This document shows, piece by piece, positions 1 through 10,128 of a stretch of DNA of 64,000 nucleotides. The notes beneath the pieces were generated by a model that ran no database searches, was not told the DNA's origin, and worked only from the letters and a program-made list of their open reading frames with translations. Positions within the stretch are counted from its first letter, which is position 1; each line of letters begins with the position of its first letter. Source of the DNA: Bacillus sp. OV166. Lineage in GTDB: Bacteria; Bacillota; Bacilli; Bacillales; Cytobacillaceae. A program made the translations under genes and the position numbers. The stretch covers positions 505,001 to 569,000 of the forward strand of contig NZ_FXWM01000001.1 of the NCBI RefSeq assembly GCF_900177675.1, given 5' to 3'.

Positions 1-17
1 TAACTAAAAATACACAG

Positions 18-1359
18 ATGAATCGTGATCAAATAGAAATGATAGCTTTAGAACAAGTTGTACCCGCGAACCACTTGGTTCGTAAGATAGAAGCTGCTAT
101 TGATTTTTCATTTATCTATTCACTTGTTCAAGATATGTACTCATCTGAACGGGGACGTCCGAGTATTGACCCTGTGGTATTGATAAAGATGGCTTTCATT
201 CAATATACCTTCGGTATTCGCTCTATGCGTCAAACCATTGCAGAAATCGAAACGAATATGGCATATCGTTGGTTTCTCGGCTTTGGTTTTTATGATAAGG
301 TACCTCACTTTTCAACGTTTGGTAAAAACTACGAGCGACGCTTTAAGGATACTGATTTATTTGAACAGATATTCTATCGTATTTTAAAGGAAGCCTCAGA
401 AAAGAAATTGATTAGTAGCGAGCACGTATTTATTGATTCTACACATGTTAAAGCTAGTGCAAATAAGCGTAAATTTGAAAAGAAAGTAGTTCGAAAGGAA
501 TCGAAGGTTTATGAAACACGTCTACAAGAAGAGATTAATAAAGACCGGGATGATCACGGAAAAAAGCCATTTCCTCCAGATAAATTTGAAAAAGAAGAAT
601 TAAAGGAAATTAAAGAAAGTACCACTGACCCAGAAAGTGGTTATTACGTAAAGGATGAGCGAACGAAACAGTTCGCATATTCATTTCATGCGGCTTCGGA
701 TCGAAATGGTTTTGTTTTGGGTGCAATTGTAACCCCGGGGAATATCCATGATAGCGTCATTTTCGAGCCACTACTTGAGAAGGTCATTGAAAAACACGGG
801 AAACCTGAAGCTGTTGCTGCTGATGCTGGATACAAAACACCTGCTATTGCTCAATTCGTAATTGAAAATGATATGACTCCTGCATTACCATATACACGAC
901 CTCGTACGAAGGACGGTTATATGAAAAAACATGAGTATATTTATGATGAATACTACGATTGTTATATCTGTCCGCAAGGACAAATACTGAAATATGCAAC
1001 GACGACGAAGAATGGAAAGCGTCAATACTTCTCTAATCCGTTTGAGTGCCAAAATTGTCCTTTACTTTCAGAATGCACGCAGAGTAAAGAACATAAAAAA
1101 TTGATTGAGCGACATGTTTGGGAACATTACATAGAAGAAGCCGATCATCTTCGTCACACACAAGAAAATAAAAGCATTTACGCAAGACGTAAAGAAACGA
1201 TTGAACGGGTCTTTGCGGATGCTAAGGAAAAGCATGGTATGCGTTGGACAACCTTAAGAGGCTTAAAAAAAATTGTCCATGCAAGCGATGCTTACTTTTG
1301 CTGCCATGAACTTGAAAAAGATGGCCAGCTGGACGTGGAAAGGTCCAGAATTGGCGTAA
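18..1359 (+). pseudogene. IS1182-family DDE transposase, frameshifted near the C-terminus
   Basis: This is a DDE transposase: an N-terminal helix-turn-helix region (about residues 1-110), an IDSTHVKA block carrying the first catalytic Asp (about 141), an ADAGYKTP block with the second Asp (about 269), a C-X2-C-X5-C type cysteine cluster (about 340-355) and ERVFADAKEKHGMR with the Glu (about 395). The family normally ends in GLKKLSMQAMLTFAAMNLKK and a short WTWKGPELA-like tail. Here that tail is read only in another frame: an eight-A run at 1265-1272 has one A too many, and the family C-terminus continues after it to a TAA at 1357-1359. Without correction the frame runs on to 1502 through the terminal hairpins. 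This could be a real inactivating indel, a slippage site, or a homopolymer sequencing error. Confidence 0.8.
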
Positions 1360-1410
1360 TAATAGTCAAAGGTAGGTCTAAATTTTGCTCTTATGAGCAA
1401 AAATCCAATA

Positions 1411-1486
1411 AAAAGGCATCCGAATGGGCTCATTCGAATGCCTTTTGTCTACAATCTGAGACAACCAGTAATGGTTGTCTTTTTGT
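1411..1486 (+). terminator. Two hairpins at the end of the insertion sequence
   Basis: AAAAGGCATCCGAATG (1411-1426) pairs with 1431-1446 at 15 of 16 positions. AGACAACCA (1459-1467) pairs perfectly with TGGTTGTCT (1472-1480) and is followed by a T run, so it looks like an intrinsic terminator that insulates the transposase. Confidence 0.65.
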
Positions 1487-1575
1487 TATGTGGAGAAAAT
1501 AATTTGTTTTTAGGTGATTAGGAATTTATGGTGCTGTAAACCAGGTAGTAAGTGATAAGTGTCCGATCTTAAGGC

Positions 1576-1731
1576 TCACAGTGCCGGTGCACGAGGAAAA
1601 AAGGGGCGAACGGTCACTCTGAGGAGTTCACAGTGCCTGGACACGAAGAAAAAAGGGGCGAACGGTCACTCTGAGGAGCTCACAGTGCCCGTGCACAAAG
1701 AAAAAAGGACCGAACGGTCACTCTGAGGGTT
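1576..1731. repeat. Tandem 52-bp repeat array A, three units
   Basis: Three units begin with TCACAGTG at 1576, 1628 and 1680, exactly 52 bp apart. Each holds TCACAGTGCC, a GTGCACGA-like block, a GAAAAAAGG purine tract, CGAACGGTC and CACTCTGAGG. Across each junction CACTCTGA, a GGAG loop and TTCACAGTG form a hairpin. No open frame of note crosses the array. The whole gap 1503-1857 otherwise shows nothing I recognise. Confidence 0.9.
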
Positions 1732-1857
1732 TCGAAGGACAAAATCTCACAAGTGAGCAGGAAAAAAGTCTATCGTAAAAATATTTTTTCCATCAATTGT
1801 TTGTATCATCAAACATTGCAAACACTAAGTATGATTGGAAGACAAGTGGGTGATATG

Positions 1858-2715
1858 ATGGATTGGATGGAATTGCTGCATCACTATAAACTGATAAGTA
1901 TTCTAATAGCTGCTGTTATTGCAAGGGTCATTGTTTTTATCATAAATAAAACGGTTCATAATTTCTTTCTAAAAACCCATTTCATTGAGGAAAGAAAAGA
2001 GCAAACGATTGAAAGCATGATCCGCTCTTTAACAAAATACACAGTTACGATTAGTTTCATTTTTTTTGCGATATCCCAATATGTAAGTAATTTTGGAAGA
2101 ATTCTTGCTGGGGCAGGGGTTGTCGGGGTAATCGTTGGGTTTGGGGCGCAGAGCTTAATCAAAGATATTCTCTCAGGTATTTTCTTAATTTATGAAAAGC
2201 AGCTGCATAAAGGCGATTTTATCACAATAAATAATACCTTTAATGGAACGGTTGTGGATATAGGATTAAGGTTCTTAAAGATTAGGGAATGGAGTGGAAA
2301 GGTTTTAACGATAAGCAATGGAGAAGTAAAACAGATTCACAACTTTAATATCGATCAAATGAGGGTGATTGAAAGAGTAGTGGTAAGCTATCGAGAAAAT
2401 CCTGAAAGGGTATTTGAAATTCTTGAGATTGCCTGTGAAAAAATGAATGAAGTACACAAACCATGTTTAAAGTTAGACCACTCCAATTGTGCGATAGAGC
2501 CGTTCAAAGTATATGGGATGACTACAATCAATTCGGGTTATCGAGGGATAGAATACACGGTAACGGGTCTTGTGGATGATGTCTATTACTGGGATGCGGC
2601 AAAAGGAGCAAGAAGGATTATTGCTCAAACCCTGTTTGATTACGAAATAAAATTGGCAGAAGATACTATGTTATTAAGAGAGGTAGAAAATGCCTTACTT
2701 AGAGAGAGACATTAA
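1858..2715 (+). CDS. Small-conductance mechanosensitive channel, MscS family
   Basis: Predicted 285-aa membrane protein. It has an N-terminal transmembrane helix (LISILIAAVIARVIVFII), a second one (YTVTISFIFFAISQYV) and the glycine/alanine-rich pore helix with GAGVVGVIVGFGAQSLIKDI, followed by the beta domain that starts FLIYEKQLHKGDFI. This is the MscS core fold; the family opens under membrane tension to release solutes on osmotic downshock. An upstream GTG at 1753 would add 35 residues with no membrane character. I prefer the ATG at 1858 because GGGTGAT lies just in front of it and the length then fits the family. It is transcribed toward the purine operon, with the NETI gene next. Confidence 0.85.
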   Translation: MDWMELLHHYKLISILIAAVIARVIVFIINKTVHNFFLKTHFIEERKEQTIESMIRSLTKYTVTISFIFFAISQYVSNFGRILAGAGVVGVIVGFGAQSLIKDILSGIFLIYEKQLHKGDFITINNTFNGTVVDIGLRFLKIREWSGKVLTISNGEVKQIHNFNIDQMRVIERVVVSYRENPERVFEILEIACEKMNEVHKPCLKLDHSNCAIEPFKVYGMTTINSGYRGIEYTVTGLVDDVYYWDAAKGARRIIAQTLFDYEIKLAEDTMLLREVENALLRERH

Positions 2716-2736
2716 AGGTGGAAAGAGAGGTAATTA

Positions 2737-2940
2737 GTGTCAATGGGTAAAAAGAAAATGCAATTTGAGGTACAGGAAAATGAAAGTATTGAGGACTGCT
2801 TGAATAGAATGAAAAAGTTGGGATATACGCCCGTACGCCGAACGGAGAAGCCAATTTTTCAAGAAATCAAAAAAGGCAGCGAAACTATTTATGAACCTGT
2901 AGCACGCCAAATCATCTTTGAAGGCATATTAACAGAGTAA
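2737..2940 (+). CDS. yebG: NETI-motif protein (YebG-like)
   Basis: A 67-aa soluble basic protein of the small NETI-motif family, which in B. subtilis (YebG) sits directly upstream of purE as here. The motif region reads GSETIYEP, so the signature Asn is replaced by Ser. The start is GTG at 2737, with GAGAGG six bases upstream; an ATG two codons later is an alternative. Its function is unknown in the family. It begins 21 bp after the MscS gene and is probably cotranscribed with it rather than with the purine genes, because the purine promoter lies after it. Confidence 0.8.
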   Translation: MSMGKKKMQFEVQENESIEDCLNRMKKLGYTPVRRTEKPIFQEIKKGSETIYEPVARQIIFEGILTE

Positions 2941-2942
2941 AA

Positions 2943-3016
2943 CACGAACATTATAGTTCGATTTCAAAATAACGTTCGATTTATTTGTTGACACCTTCCT
3001 GAGTTGATTGTAATAT
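2943..3016 (+). promoter_or_regulatory. purE promoter with PurR-type boxes
   Basis: TTGACA (2988-2993) and TAATAT (3011-3016) are separated by 17 bp, a strong SigA promoter. Upstream are CGAAC at 2945-2949 and inverted GTTCG at 2956-2960 and 2974-2978. The outer pair, about 24 bp apart, fits the inverted PurBox arrangement bound by the Bacillus PurR repressor just upstream of the -35. The box assignment is by motif only. Confidence 0.75.
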
Positions 3017-3042
3017 ATAGGAGTGAATTAAACAATTTATCT

Positions 3043-3118
3043 TTACCCTCGTATATCCATGGGGATATGGCCCATAAGTTTCTACCCAATAACCGTAAAT
3101 TATTGGACTATGAGGGAA
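3043..3118 (+). ncRNA. Purine riboswitch aptamer, guanine/hypoxanthine class
   Basis: All parts of the purine aptamer are visible: P1 CCCTC (3046-3050) with GAGGG (3112-3116), L2 GGATATGG, the J2/3 TTTCTACC segment, and P3 CCAATAA/TTATTGG around L3 CCGTAAA. The discriminating position before P1 is C (GACTAT), as in the xpt guanine riboswitch, not U as in the adenine class. Ligand binding is expected to shut off the purine operon. Confidence 0.95.
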
Positions 3119-3165
3119 AGTCAATATGTTCGGTAGATTAAGGGCTGGCCCCTTTCTATTGTTAT

Positions 3166-3220
3166 GCCCGAACAAATGGCTTTCTCTTTAATGAGAAGCT
3201 ATTTGTTCGGGCTTTTTATT
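3166..3220 (+). terminator. Riboswitch-controlled terminator before purE
   Basis: GCCCGAACAAAT (3166-3177) pairs with ATTTGTTCGGGC (3201-3212) and is followed by TTTTTATTT. TGTTCGG at 3127-3133, just after the aptamer, can pair with CCGAACA at 3168-3174, giving an antiterminator when the aptamer is empty. Confidence 0.9.
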
Positions 3221-3243
3221 TAGGTAAAAAAGGAGGATTAGCG

Positions 3244-3732
3244 ATGTCCATTCTTGTTGGAGTTATCATGGGGAGTAAATCGGATTGGGAATCAATGAAA
3301 TATACTTGTGAGGTTCTCGACCAGTTAGAAATTGCTTATGAAAAAAAAGTGGTATCAGCCCATCGGACACCTGATTTGATGTTTACATATGCAAAGGAAG
3401 CCAGAGATAGAGGTTTAAAGGTGATTATTGCCGGAGCCGGCGGTGCGGCCCACCTTCCCGGAATGGTAGCTTCACAAACCATCTTGCCGGTCATCGGTGT
3501 TCCCGTACAAACACAGGCATTAAAGGGATTGGATTCTTTGTTGTCTATCGTCCAAATGCCGGGTGGTGTACCTGTAGCAACAGTCGCGATTGGCAAAGCG
3601 GGTGCAGTGAATGCAGGTTTACTAGCTGCACAAATTTTAGCAACGGGAGACGCTGAATTAGCTGGAAAATTAGAAGCAAGAAGAGAAGCAACTAAACAAG
3701 AGGTACTGGAAAGTAGTGATCAACTTGTCTAA
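3244..3732 (+). CDS. purE: N5-carboxyaminoimidazole ribonucleotide mutase PurE
   Basis: A 162-aa cytosolic enzyme that converts N5-CAIR made by PurK to [14 protein letters not shown] (9-18), SAHRTP (38-43) and [11 protein letters not shown] (64-74) are the phosphate-binding and catalytic blocks of the class I mutase; the length is typical. The ATG has AAAGGAGGATTAGCG in front. It is the first gene of the operon, directly behind the riboswitch terminator, and its end overlaps purK by 17 bp, so the two are translationally coupled. Confidence 0.97.
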   Translation: MSILVGVIMGSKSDWESMKYTCEVLDQLEIAYEKKVVSAHRTPDLMFTYAKEARDRGLKVIIAGAGGAAHLPGMVASQTILPVIGVPVQTQALKGLDSLLSIVQMPGGVPVATVAIGKAGAVNAGLLAAQILATGDAELAGKLEARREATKQEVLESSDQLV

Positions 3733-4873
3733 CAAAACGATTTTACCAGGAGCAACGATAGGAATTATCGGCGGCGGCCAACTTGGTCGTATGATGGCGC
3801 TAGCGGCAAAGGCTCAAGGCTTTCGAATTGCGGTATTAGAACCGACGGAAGATTCTCCGTGCGGACAAGTCGCAGATATTGAAGTCATTGGGGCTTATGA
3901 TGATCGCAAAGCCATCGGTAAATTAGCAGAAGTTAGTGATGTCATCACATATGAATTTGAAAACATTGATGCGGATACATTAGACTGGTTATGTGATCAA
4001 GCTTATGTGCCGCAAGGGCCGCGGCTGTTAACGGTCACGCAGGACAGGATTAAGGAGAAAGCAGCCATCCAACAAGCTGGGGTAGATGTTGCACCATATG
4101 AAGTAGTTAACAGCATGGAGGATTTATTTTTAAAAATTAACACCATCGGTTACCCGGCTGTCCTGAAAACGGCAAGAGGCGGTTATGACGGAAAAGGCCA
4201 GCTGGTGATTAGGGAACCTCAGGATTTATCGAAGGGGGACCCCCTTCTAAAACATGGTGCCTGTGTAGTTGAAAAATGGATTCCCTTCGAAAAAGAGATA
4301 TCGGTGATTGTGACACGAAAGCTTGATGGTGAAACGACATTTTTTCCAGTCGCTGAAAACATTCATGAAGAAAATATTTTAGATACGACGATTGTTCCTG
4401 CACGAATTTCACAAGTTTTACAAAGAGAAGCTATTCAACTGGCAAAGAAGCTGGCCGATTCGTTACAATTAGTCGGGACGCTTGCTGTCGAAATGTTTTT
4501 GACTAGTGATGGAACCATTTATATAAATGAACTGGCGCCACGGCCGCATAATTCTGGCCATTTCACAATTGAAGCTTGTGAAACGTCACAGTTCGAGCAG
4601 CATATCCGTGCAATCTGTAATTGGCCGCTAGGAAATACGGGGCTATTAAAACCGGCAGTTATGGTCAACCTATTAGGAGAGCATCTTGAAAACCTTTATG
4701 AGGAAATTCCGACTGTGAATGACTGGAAGATTCATTTATATGGAAAAAAGGAAGCAAAAATCAAACGGAAAATGGGCCATGTGACGATTTTGCGAGAGAG
4801 TGTCGAAGCGGCTCTTGCGGAAATTAATGAAAGCAGCATCTGGAAAAAAACAAAAGAAAAGATCGGGGGATAA
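3716..4873 (+). CDS. purK: N5-carboxyaminoimidazole ribonucleotide synthase PurK
   Basis: A 385-aa ATP-grasp enzyme that uses ATP and bicarbonate to carboxylate AIR to N5-CAIR, the substrate of PurE. An N-terminal GGGQLGRM nucleotide-fold loop (19-26), the ATP-grasp lysine region [11 protein letters not shown] (about 152-162) and [13 protein letters not shown] (about 270-282) are clear. The GTG start at 3716 lies inside purE, with GGAAAG upstream. The stop is followed after 3 bp by purB. Confidence 0.97.
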   Translation: MINLSNKTILPGATIGIIGGGQLGRMMALAAKAQGFRIAVLEPTEDSPCGQVADIEVIGAYDDRKAIGKLAEVSDVITYEFENIDADTLDWLCDQAYVPQGPRLLTVTQDRIKEKAAIQQAGVDVAPYEVVNSMEDLFLKINTIGYPAVLKTARGGYDGKGQLVIREPQDLSKGDPLLKHGACVVEKWIPFEKEISVIVTRKLDGETTFFPVAENIHEENILDTTIVPARISQVLQREAIQLAKKLADSLQLVGTLAVEMFLTSDGTIYINELAPRPHNSGHFTIEACETSQFEQHIRAICNWPLGNTGLLKPAVMVNLLGEHLENLYEEIPTVNDWKIHLYGKKEAKIKRKMGHVTILRESVEAALAEINESSIWKKTKEKIGG

Positions 4874-4876
4874 AAC

Positions 4877-6175
4877 ATGATTGATCGTTATACTAGACCG
4901 GAAATGGGAGCTATTTGGACGGAGGAAAACCGCTTTAATGCTTGGCTTGAGGTAGAAATACTTGCTTGTGAGGCATGGGCGGAACTTGGGGATATTCCAA
5001 AGGAAGATGTTAAGAAACTTCGTGAAAATGCCTCTTTTAATATTGACCGCATTAAAGAGATTGAAGAGGAAACACGGCACGACGTGGTTGCATTCACCCG
5101 CGCTGTTTCCGAAACATTAGGGGAAGAGCGGAAATGGGTCCATTACGGCCTAACGTCAACAGATGTGGTTGATACGGCCCTTTCTTATTTATTAAAGCAG
5201 GCCAATGCGATTTTACAAAAAGACTTAGAAAACTTTGTTGAGATACTAAAAAATAAAGCCAAGGAACATAAATTAACGGTAATGATGGGACGGACGCACG
5301 GAGTTCATGCGGAGCCGACCACATTTGGTTTAAAGCTTGCACTCTGGTATGAAGAAATGAAACGGAACCTGGAGCGCTTTAGACAAGCGGCAGAGGGTAT
5401 CGAGTTCGGAAAGATTTCAGGTGCGGTGGGGACATACGCGAATATTAATCCGTTTGTAGAACAGTATGTTTGTGAAAAATTAGGGTTGCAACGGGCGCCG
5501 ATTTCGACGCAAACCTTGCAGCGCGACCGCCATGCCCACTACATGTCGACGCTTGCTTTGATTGCAACTTCTATTGAGAAATTCGCTGTTGAGGTTCGCG
5601 GGCTGCAAAAGAGTGAAACTCGTGAAGTGGAAGAGTTTTTTGCAAAGGGACAAAAGGGATCTTCGGCAATGCCTCATAAACGAAATCCAATTGGTTCAGA
5701 AAATATGACTGGTTTGGCCCGCGTGATTCGCGGCTATATGATGACGGCTTACGAAAATGTACCGCTTTGGCATGAACGTGATATCTCCCATTCATCTGCG
5801 GAACGGATCATTTTGCCGGATGCCACGATTGCTTTGAATTATATGTTGAACCGCTTTGGTAACATTGTGAAGAACCTAACCGTTTATCCGGAGAATATGA
5901 AGCGCAACATGGATCGTACCCTAGGGTTGATTTATTCCCAACGTGTACTGCTTGCACTGATTGATAAGGGGCTATCACGCGAAGAAGCTTATGACACAGT
6001 ACAGCCAAAGGCGATGGAAGCCTGGGAGAAACAAGTTCCTTTCCGCAGCTTAATTGAAGCAGAGGATAAAATTACTTCGCTGCTATCCAGTGCTGAAATT
6101 GCCGATTGTTTTGATTATAGCTATCATCTGCAACATGTAGATACAATTTTTGACCGCTTAGGGTTGAATGAGTAA
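4877..6175 (+). CDS. purB: Adenylosuccinate lyase PurB
   Basis: A 432-aa member of the fumarase/aspartase superfamily. It cleaves SAICAR to AICAR in IMP synthesis and adenylosuccinate to [13 protein letters not shown] holds the general acid His141 and the superfamily signature [11 protein letters not shown] spans 261-271 with the catalytic Ser. The length matches the Bacillus enzyme. It begins 3 bp after purK and is followed by the only sizeable gap inside the operon (103 bp, with a strong hairpin). Confidence 0.97.
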   Translation: MIDRYTRPEMGAIWTEENRFNAWLEVEILACEAWAELGDIPKEDVKKLRENASFNIDRIKEIEEETRHDVVAFTRAVSETLGEERKWVHYGLTSTDVVDTALSYLLKQANAILQKDLENFVEILKNKAKEHKLTVMMGRTHGVHAEPTTFGLKLALWYEEMKRNLERFRQAAEGIEFGKISGAVGTYANINPFVEQYVCEKLGLQRAPISTQTLQRDRHAHYMSTLALIATSIEKFAVEVRGLQKSETREVEEFFAKGQKGSSAMPHKRNPIGSENMTGLARVIRGYMMTAYENVPLWHERDISHSSAERIILPDATIALNYMLNRFGNIVKNLTVYPENMKRNMDRTLGLIYSQRVLLALIDKGLSREEAYDTVQPKAMEAWEKQVPFRSLIEAEDKITSLLSSAEIADCFDYSYHLQHVDTIFDRLGLNE

Positions 6176-6201
6176 AGGGACATGTGACTAAAACATAAAA
6201 A

Positions 6202-6234
6202 AGGCGAGAACTGGGGCACTCATGCCCCTCGCCT
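6202..6234 (+). other. Intercistronic hairpin between purB and purC
   Basis: GGCGA (6203-6207) and GGGGCA (6213-6218) pair with TGCCCC (6223-6228) and TCGCC (6229-6233) around a CTCA loop. No T run follows, so it is more likely an mRNA stability or processing element than a terminator. Confidence 0.6.
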
Positions 6235-6278
6235 AGTAAGAAGATTCCCAATATTGCAAAACAGGAGGCGTTTCTACA

Positions 6279-6992
6279 ATGAAAAAACCTTTATACGAAG
6301 GAAAAGCGAAACGAATTTATGCAACTGACGACGAACAGATTGTTTTGGTTGAGTATAAGGATTCAGCAACTGCCTATAACGGACAAAAGAAGGCTGACAT
6401 CACAGGAAAAGGCCGTTTAAATAACGAGATTACTAGTTTATTATTTTTAAAACTTAAAGAACAGGGAATTGAATCCCACTTTATCGAGCGTATATCTGAA
6501 ATAGAACAATTGGTGAAAAAAGTAACCATTATTCCGCTTGAAGTAGTTGTTCGAAATATTGCGGCAGGAAGCCTTGCAAATAGATTGGGAATCGAAGAGG
6601 GCCGCGAGTTATCAACGCCGATTGTTGAGTTTTACCTGAAAAACGATGAACTTGGAGATCCGCTTGTAACATTAGATCACATCCTTGAACTGCAAGTTGC
6701 AACTGAAGAGGATGCAGCAATTTTACGAGAAAAAGCACTTCAAATTAATACAGTTTTATCAAGCTTCTTCAATGATCTTGGCATACGTCTCATCGATTTT
6801 AAACTAGAGTTTGGAAAAGACAAGGACGGTCAAATATTGCTTGCCGATGAAATTTCGCCCGACACCTGCAGGCTATGGGATAAAGAAACCAATGAAAAGC
6901 TCGATAAGGATGTATTCCGCCGTGATTTAGGAAGTTTAACAGATGCTTACGAAAATATTTTAGCGAGATTGGGAGGACGTCAGCATGTATAA
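6279..6992 (+). CDS. purC: SAICAR synthetase PurC
   Basis: A 237-aa cytosolic enzyme that joins CAIR and aspartate with ATP to give SAICAR. It starts with the typical LYEGKAKRIYAT, has PLEVVVRNIAAGS in the CAIR site and LADEISPDTCRLWD near residue 190, all standard family blocks. AGGAGG lies nine bases before the ATG. Its last 8 bp overlap purS. Confidence 0.97.
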   Translation: MKKPLYEGKAKRIYATDDEQIVLVEYKDSATAYNGQKKADITGKGRLNNEITSLLFLKLKEQGIESHFIERISEIEQLVKKVTIIPLEVVVRNIAAGSLANRLGIEEGRELSTPIVEFYLKNDELGDPLVTLDHILELQVATEEDAAILREKALQINTVLSSFFNDLGIRLIDFKLEFGKDKDGQILLADEISPDTCRLWDKETNEKLDKDVFRRDLGSLTDAYENILARLGGRQHV

Positions 6993-7239
6993 AGTAAAGG
7001 TATTTGTCACGTTAAGAGAAAGTGTATTAGACCCACAGGGGAAAGCAGTTACCAACTCTTTACATTCTCTAAACTATAAGGAAGTAGCCGATGTCCGAAT
7101 CGGTAAATATATGGAGTTAACGATTGAAAAATCAGAGCGGAATATTAATGAAGTGATCAATGAAATCTGTACTAACCTTTTAGCAAATCCGGTCATTGAA
7201 GATTACCGATACGAAGTAGAGGAGTGTGTTACTCTGTGA
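6985..7239 (+). CDS. purS: FGAM synthase small subunit PurS
   Basis: An 84-aa dimeric protein that bridges PurQ and PurL in the three-part formylglycinamidine ribonucleotide synthase of Gram-positive bacteria. The fold is indicated by [17 protein letters not shown] at the N-terminus and by a length normal for the family. It overlaps purC by 8 bp, and its TGA overlaps the purQ GTG start (GTGA). Confidence 0.95.
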   Translation: MYKVKVFVTLRESVLDPQGKAVTNSLHSLNYKEVADVRIGKYMELTIEKSERNINEVINEICTNLLANPVIEDYRYEVEECVTL

Positions 7240-7919
7240 AATTTGCGGTGATTGTCTTCCCGGGATCAAATTGTGACGTTGATATGTTCCATGCCATTCA
7301 AGATGAACTTGGAGAGCAAGTGGAATATGTTTGGCATGATTCTGAAAGCTTAGAAGAATTTGATGGAATTCTGCTTCCAGGCGGCTTTTCATATGGGGAC
7401 TATTTGCGCACTGGAGCTATCGCTAGGTTCAGTAATGTCATGAAGGAAGTTATCAAAGCGGCAGAAGCAGGAAAGCCGGTTCTTGGAGTATGTAACGGAT
7501 TTCAAATTCTGCTCGAAGCAGGGTTACTTCCAGGCGCTATGAGACGAAACGAAAGCCTCTCATTTATTTGTAAGCCTGTTGAGTTAAAAGTCGAAAACAA
7601 TCAGACAATGTTTACCTCTGAATACAGCAAAGGGGAATCAATCGTTGTCCCTGTTGCGCACGGTGAAGGAAATTACTATTGTGACGAGGAAACACTTGCG
7701 AAGCTGAAAGAAAATAATCAAATTGTTTTTACCTATAATCAAAATCCGAACGGTAGTCTTGCTGATATCGCTGGAATTACCAATGAAAAAGGAAACGTTC
7801 TTGGGATGATGCCTCACCCGGAAAGAGCAGTAGATGAACTATTAGGCGGCGCCGATGGACTGAAAATGTTCCAATCGATTGTGAAAACTTGGAGGGAAGC
7901 ATATGTTGTCAACGCTTGA
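7236..7919 (+). CDS. purQ: FGAM synthase glutaminase subunit PurQ
   Basis: A 227-aa class I glutamine amidotransferase that passes ammonia to PurL. The nucleophile is Cys86 in GVCNGFQIL, and the His/Glu pair lies in MMPHPERA (about 194-201). I set the start at the GTG at 7236, which overlaps the purS stop and follows GAGGAG by 11 bases. The longer frame from 7224 would add four residues before the conserved [11 protein letters not shown]. The end overlaps purL by 17 bp. Confidence 0.96.
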   Translation: MKFAVIVFPGSNCDVDMFHAIQDELGEQVEYVWHDSESLEEFDGILLPGGFSYGDYLRTGAIARFSNVMKEVIKAAEAGKPVLGVCNGFQILLEAGLLPGAMRRNESLSFICKPVELKVENNQTMFTSEYSKGESIVVPVAHGEGNYYCDEETLAKLKENNQIVFTYNQNPNGSLADIAGITNEKGNVLGMMPHPERAVDELLGGADGLKMFQSIVKTWREAYVVNA

Positions 7920-10128
7920 ACCAAATCCTAACCAGATCAAAGCAGAAAAAATATATCAGCAAATGGGTTTGTCCGACGAAGAATTTGCAATGGTTGAAAA
8001 CATTCTTGGACGTACACCGAATTATACCGAAACTGGCCTTTTTTCCGTCATGTGGTCGGAACATTGCAGCTACAAAAATTCAAAGCCGATTCTAAGAAAG
8101 TTCCCGATTACAGGGGAACGAGTTTTACAAGGACCTGGTGAAGGTGCGGGTATTGTCGATATCGGCGATGAACAGGCTGTTGTTTTTAAAATAGAAAGTC
8201 ATAATCACCCATCAGCTATTGAACCATATCAAGGAGCGGCAACCGGCGTAGGCGGTATTATCCGCGATGTGTTCTCGATGGGAGCAAGACCAATCGCCAT
8301 GTTAAACTCACTTCGCTTTGGTGAACTTGATTCCGCCCGGGTACGTTATTTATTTAAAGAGGTCGTCGCAGGGATTGCCGGCTATGGCAACTGTATTGGA
8401 ATTCCAACAGTTGGCGGCGAAATCCAATTCGACCCTTGCTATGAAGGAAATCCGTTAGTCAATGCCATGTGTGTTGGACTAATTGACCATAAGGACATCA
8501 AAAAAGGGCAAGCGCATGGTGAAGGCAATACTGTCATGTATGTTGGGGCTAAAACTGGCCGAGACGGAATTCATGGTGCAACCTTTGCTTCCGAGGAATT
8601 AACGGAACAATCCAATGAGGATCGTCCTGCAGTTCAAGTAGGCGACCCATTTATGGAAAAATTACTGCTTGAAGCCTGCTTAGAATTAATTCATTTTGAT
8701 GCACTTGTTGGCATTCAGGACATGGGTGCAGCGGGACTTGTCAGCTCATCTGCGGAAATGGCCAGTAAAGCAGGAATGGGAATTGAAATGAATTTAGACT
8801 TAGTTCCACAGCGGGAAACAGGGATGTCTGCTTACGAAATGATGCTGTCTGAATCACAAGAACGGATGCTCATCGTCGTGAAAAAAGGTAGAGAACAAGA
8901 AATCGTCGAGCTTTTTGAAAAATACGGACTTGAAGCAGTTGGTATCGGGACAGTCACAAGCGATAAACAGCTTCGTCTCATTCATAACGGGGAAATCGTT
9001 GCGGACGTTCCGGCTGATGCGTTAGCGGAAGATGCACCGGTTTACCAAAAACCGTCAAAAGAACCAAGCTATTTTAAGGAATTCCAAGCGATGGAGAACG
9101 AAATTCCACAGGTTGATGATGTGAAAGAAACGCTTTTACAAATTTTACGTCAGCCAACTGTTGCAAGTAAGGAATGGGTGTATGAGCAGTACGATTACAT
9201 GGTGCGTACCAATACAGTCGTTTCCCCAGGATCAGATGCTGCCGTTGTTAGAATTCGCGGAACAAGGAAAGCATTAGCGATGACAACGGATTGTAATTCC
9301 CGCTATGTCTATTTAGATCCAGAAATGGGTGGGAAGATCGCCGTGGCTGAAGCAGCCCGCAATATTGTTTGTTCTGGTGCGGAACCATTAGCGATTACTG
9401 ACAACCTAAATTTCGGAAACCCGGAAAAACCAGAAGTGTTCTGGCAGATTGAAAAAGCTGCGGATGGCATGAGCGAAGCCTGCCGTGTTCTTGAGACACC
9501 GGTAATTGGTGGAAACGTCTCTTTATATAACGAAACAAGTGGAACAGCGATCTATCCAACACCAGTCGTCGGGATGGTTGGTTTAGTAACCGATATTGAT
9601 CATATTACGACACAGCACTTTAAAAATAGCGGCAACCTTATTTATTTAGTCGGGGAGACAAAGGATGAATTCGGCGGCAGTGAACTGCAAAAGCTTCTGA
9701 ACGGAAAGGTGTTCGGTAAAGCCCCTGAATTAAATATAACGATTGAAAAAGAAAGACAGAATCAGGTTCTAGCTGCGATTCGTGCAGGATTGGTTCAATC
9801 AGCTCATGACCTATCAGAAGGCGGTTTAGCCGTTGGGTTAGCTGAATGTCTTTTTGCGAATGAAAAGCTTGGAGCGGAAGTAGAAATAGCGGGGAACCTA
9901 GTTTCTGCCTTATTCAGTGAAACACAATCTCGTTTCCTTTTGTCAGTAAAAGAAGAAGATAAGCTTGAGTTTGAAAGTTTAGTAGACGCAGTACAAATCG
10001 GTTTAGTGAATGATACAGCTAAATTGCAAATCTCAATGGGTGAGTCAACCGTACTTGAAGCTTCAATTGAAGAATTAAAAGATGCCTGGAAAGGGGCGAT
10101 CCCATGTTACCTGAAATCAAGGGATTAA
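7903..10128 (+). CDS. purL: FGAM synthase large subunit PurL
   Basis: A 741-aa small-type PurL that needs separate PurS and PurQ, both encoded just upstream. It converts FGAR to FGAM with ATP. Two AIR-synthase-like halves are visible: [20 protein letters not shown] near residue 90 and the second ATP-binding half near [12 protein letters not shown] (about 464). GGAGGGAAGC precedes the ATG. It overlaps purF by 25 bp. Confidence 0.97.
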   Translation: MLSTLEPNPNQIKAEKIYQQMGLSDEEFAMVENILGRTPNYTETGLFSVMWSEHCSYKNSKPILRKFPITGERVLQGPGEGAGIVDIGDEQAVVFKIESHNHPSAIEPYQGAATGVGGIIRDVFSMGARPIAMLNSLRFGELDSARVRYLFKEVVAGIAGYGNCIGIPTVGGEIQFDPCYEGNPLVNAMCVGLIDHKDIKKGQAHGEGNTVMYVGAKTGRDGIHGATFASEELTEQSNEDRPAVQVGDPFMEKLLLEACLELIHFDALVGIQDMGAAGLVSSSAEMASKAGMGIEMNLDLVPQRETGMSAYEMMLSESQERMLIVVKKGREQEIVELFEKYGLEAVGIGTVTSDKQLRLIHNGEIVADVPADALAEDAPVYQKPSKEPSYFKEFQAMENEIPQVDDVKETLLQILRQPTVASKEWVYEQYDYMVRTNTVVSPGSDAAVVRIRGTRKALAMTTDCNSRYVYLDPEMGGKIAVAEAARNIVCSGAEPLAITDNLNFGNPEKPEVFWQIEKAADGMSEACRVLETPVIGGNVSLYNETSGTAIYPTPVVGMVGLVTDIDHITTQHFKNSGNLIYLVGETKDEFGGSELQKLLNGKVFGKAPELNITIEKERQNQVLAAIRAGLVQSAHDLSEGGLAVGLAECLFANEKLGAEVEIAGNLVSALFSETQSRFLLSVKEEDKLEFESLVDAVQIGLVNDTAKLQISMGESTVLEASIEELKDAWKGAIPCYLKSRD

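Larger units (their letters stand above)
1..1500 (+). mobile_element. Partial IS1182-family insertion sequence (right part)
   Basis: The window opens 17 bases before the start codon of an IS1182-like transposase, so the left end of the element lies outside. Downstream of the transposase are three hairpins (1383-1402, 1411-1446, 1459-1480), the kind of dense inverted-repeat end expected at the 3' side of such an element. The exact right terminal repeat and target duplication cannot be set without the left end; about 1480-1500 is my estimate. Confidence 0.7.

Noticed and set aside
1360..1502. C-terminal extension of the transposase frame to 1502
   Set aside because: It reads through the terminal hairpins of the element after a frameshift; the conserved family tail is in another frame and stops at 1359.
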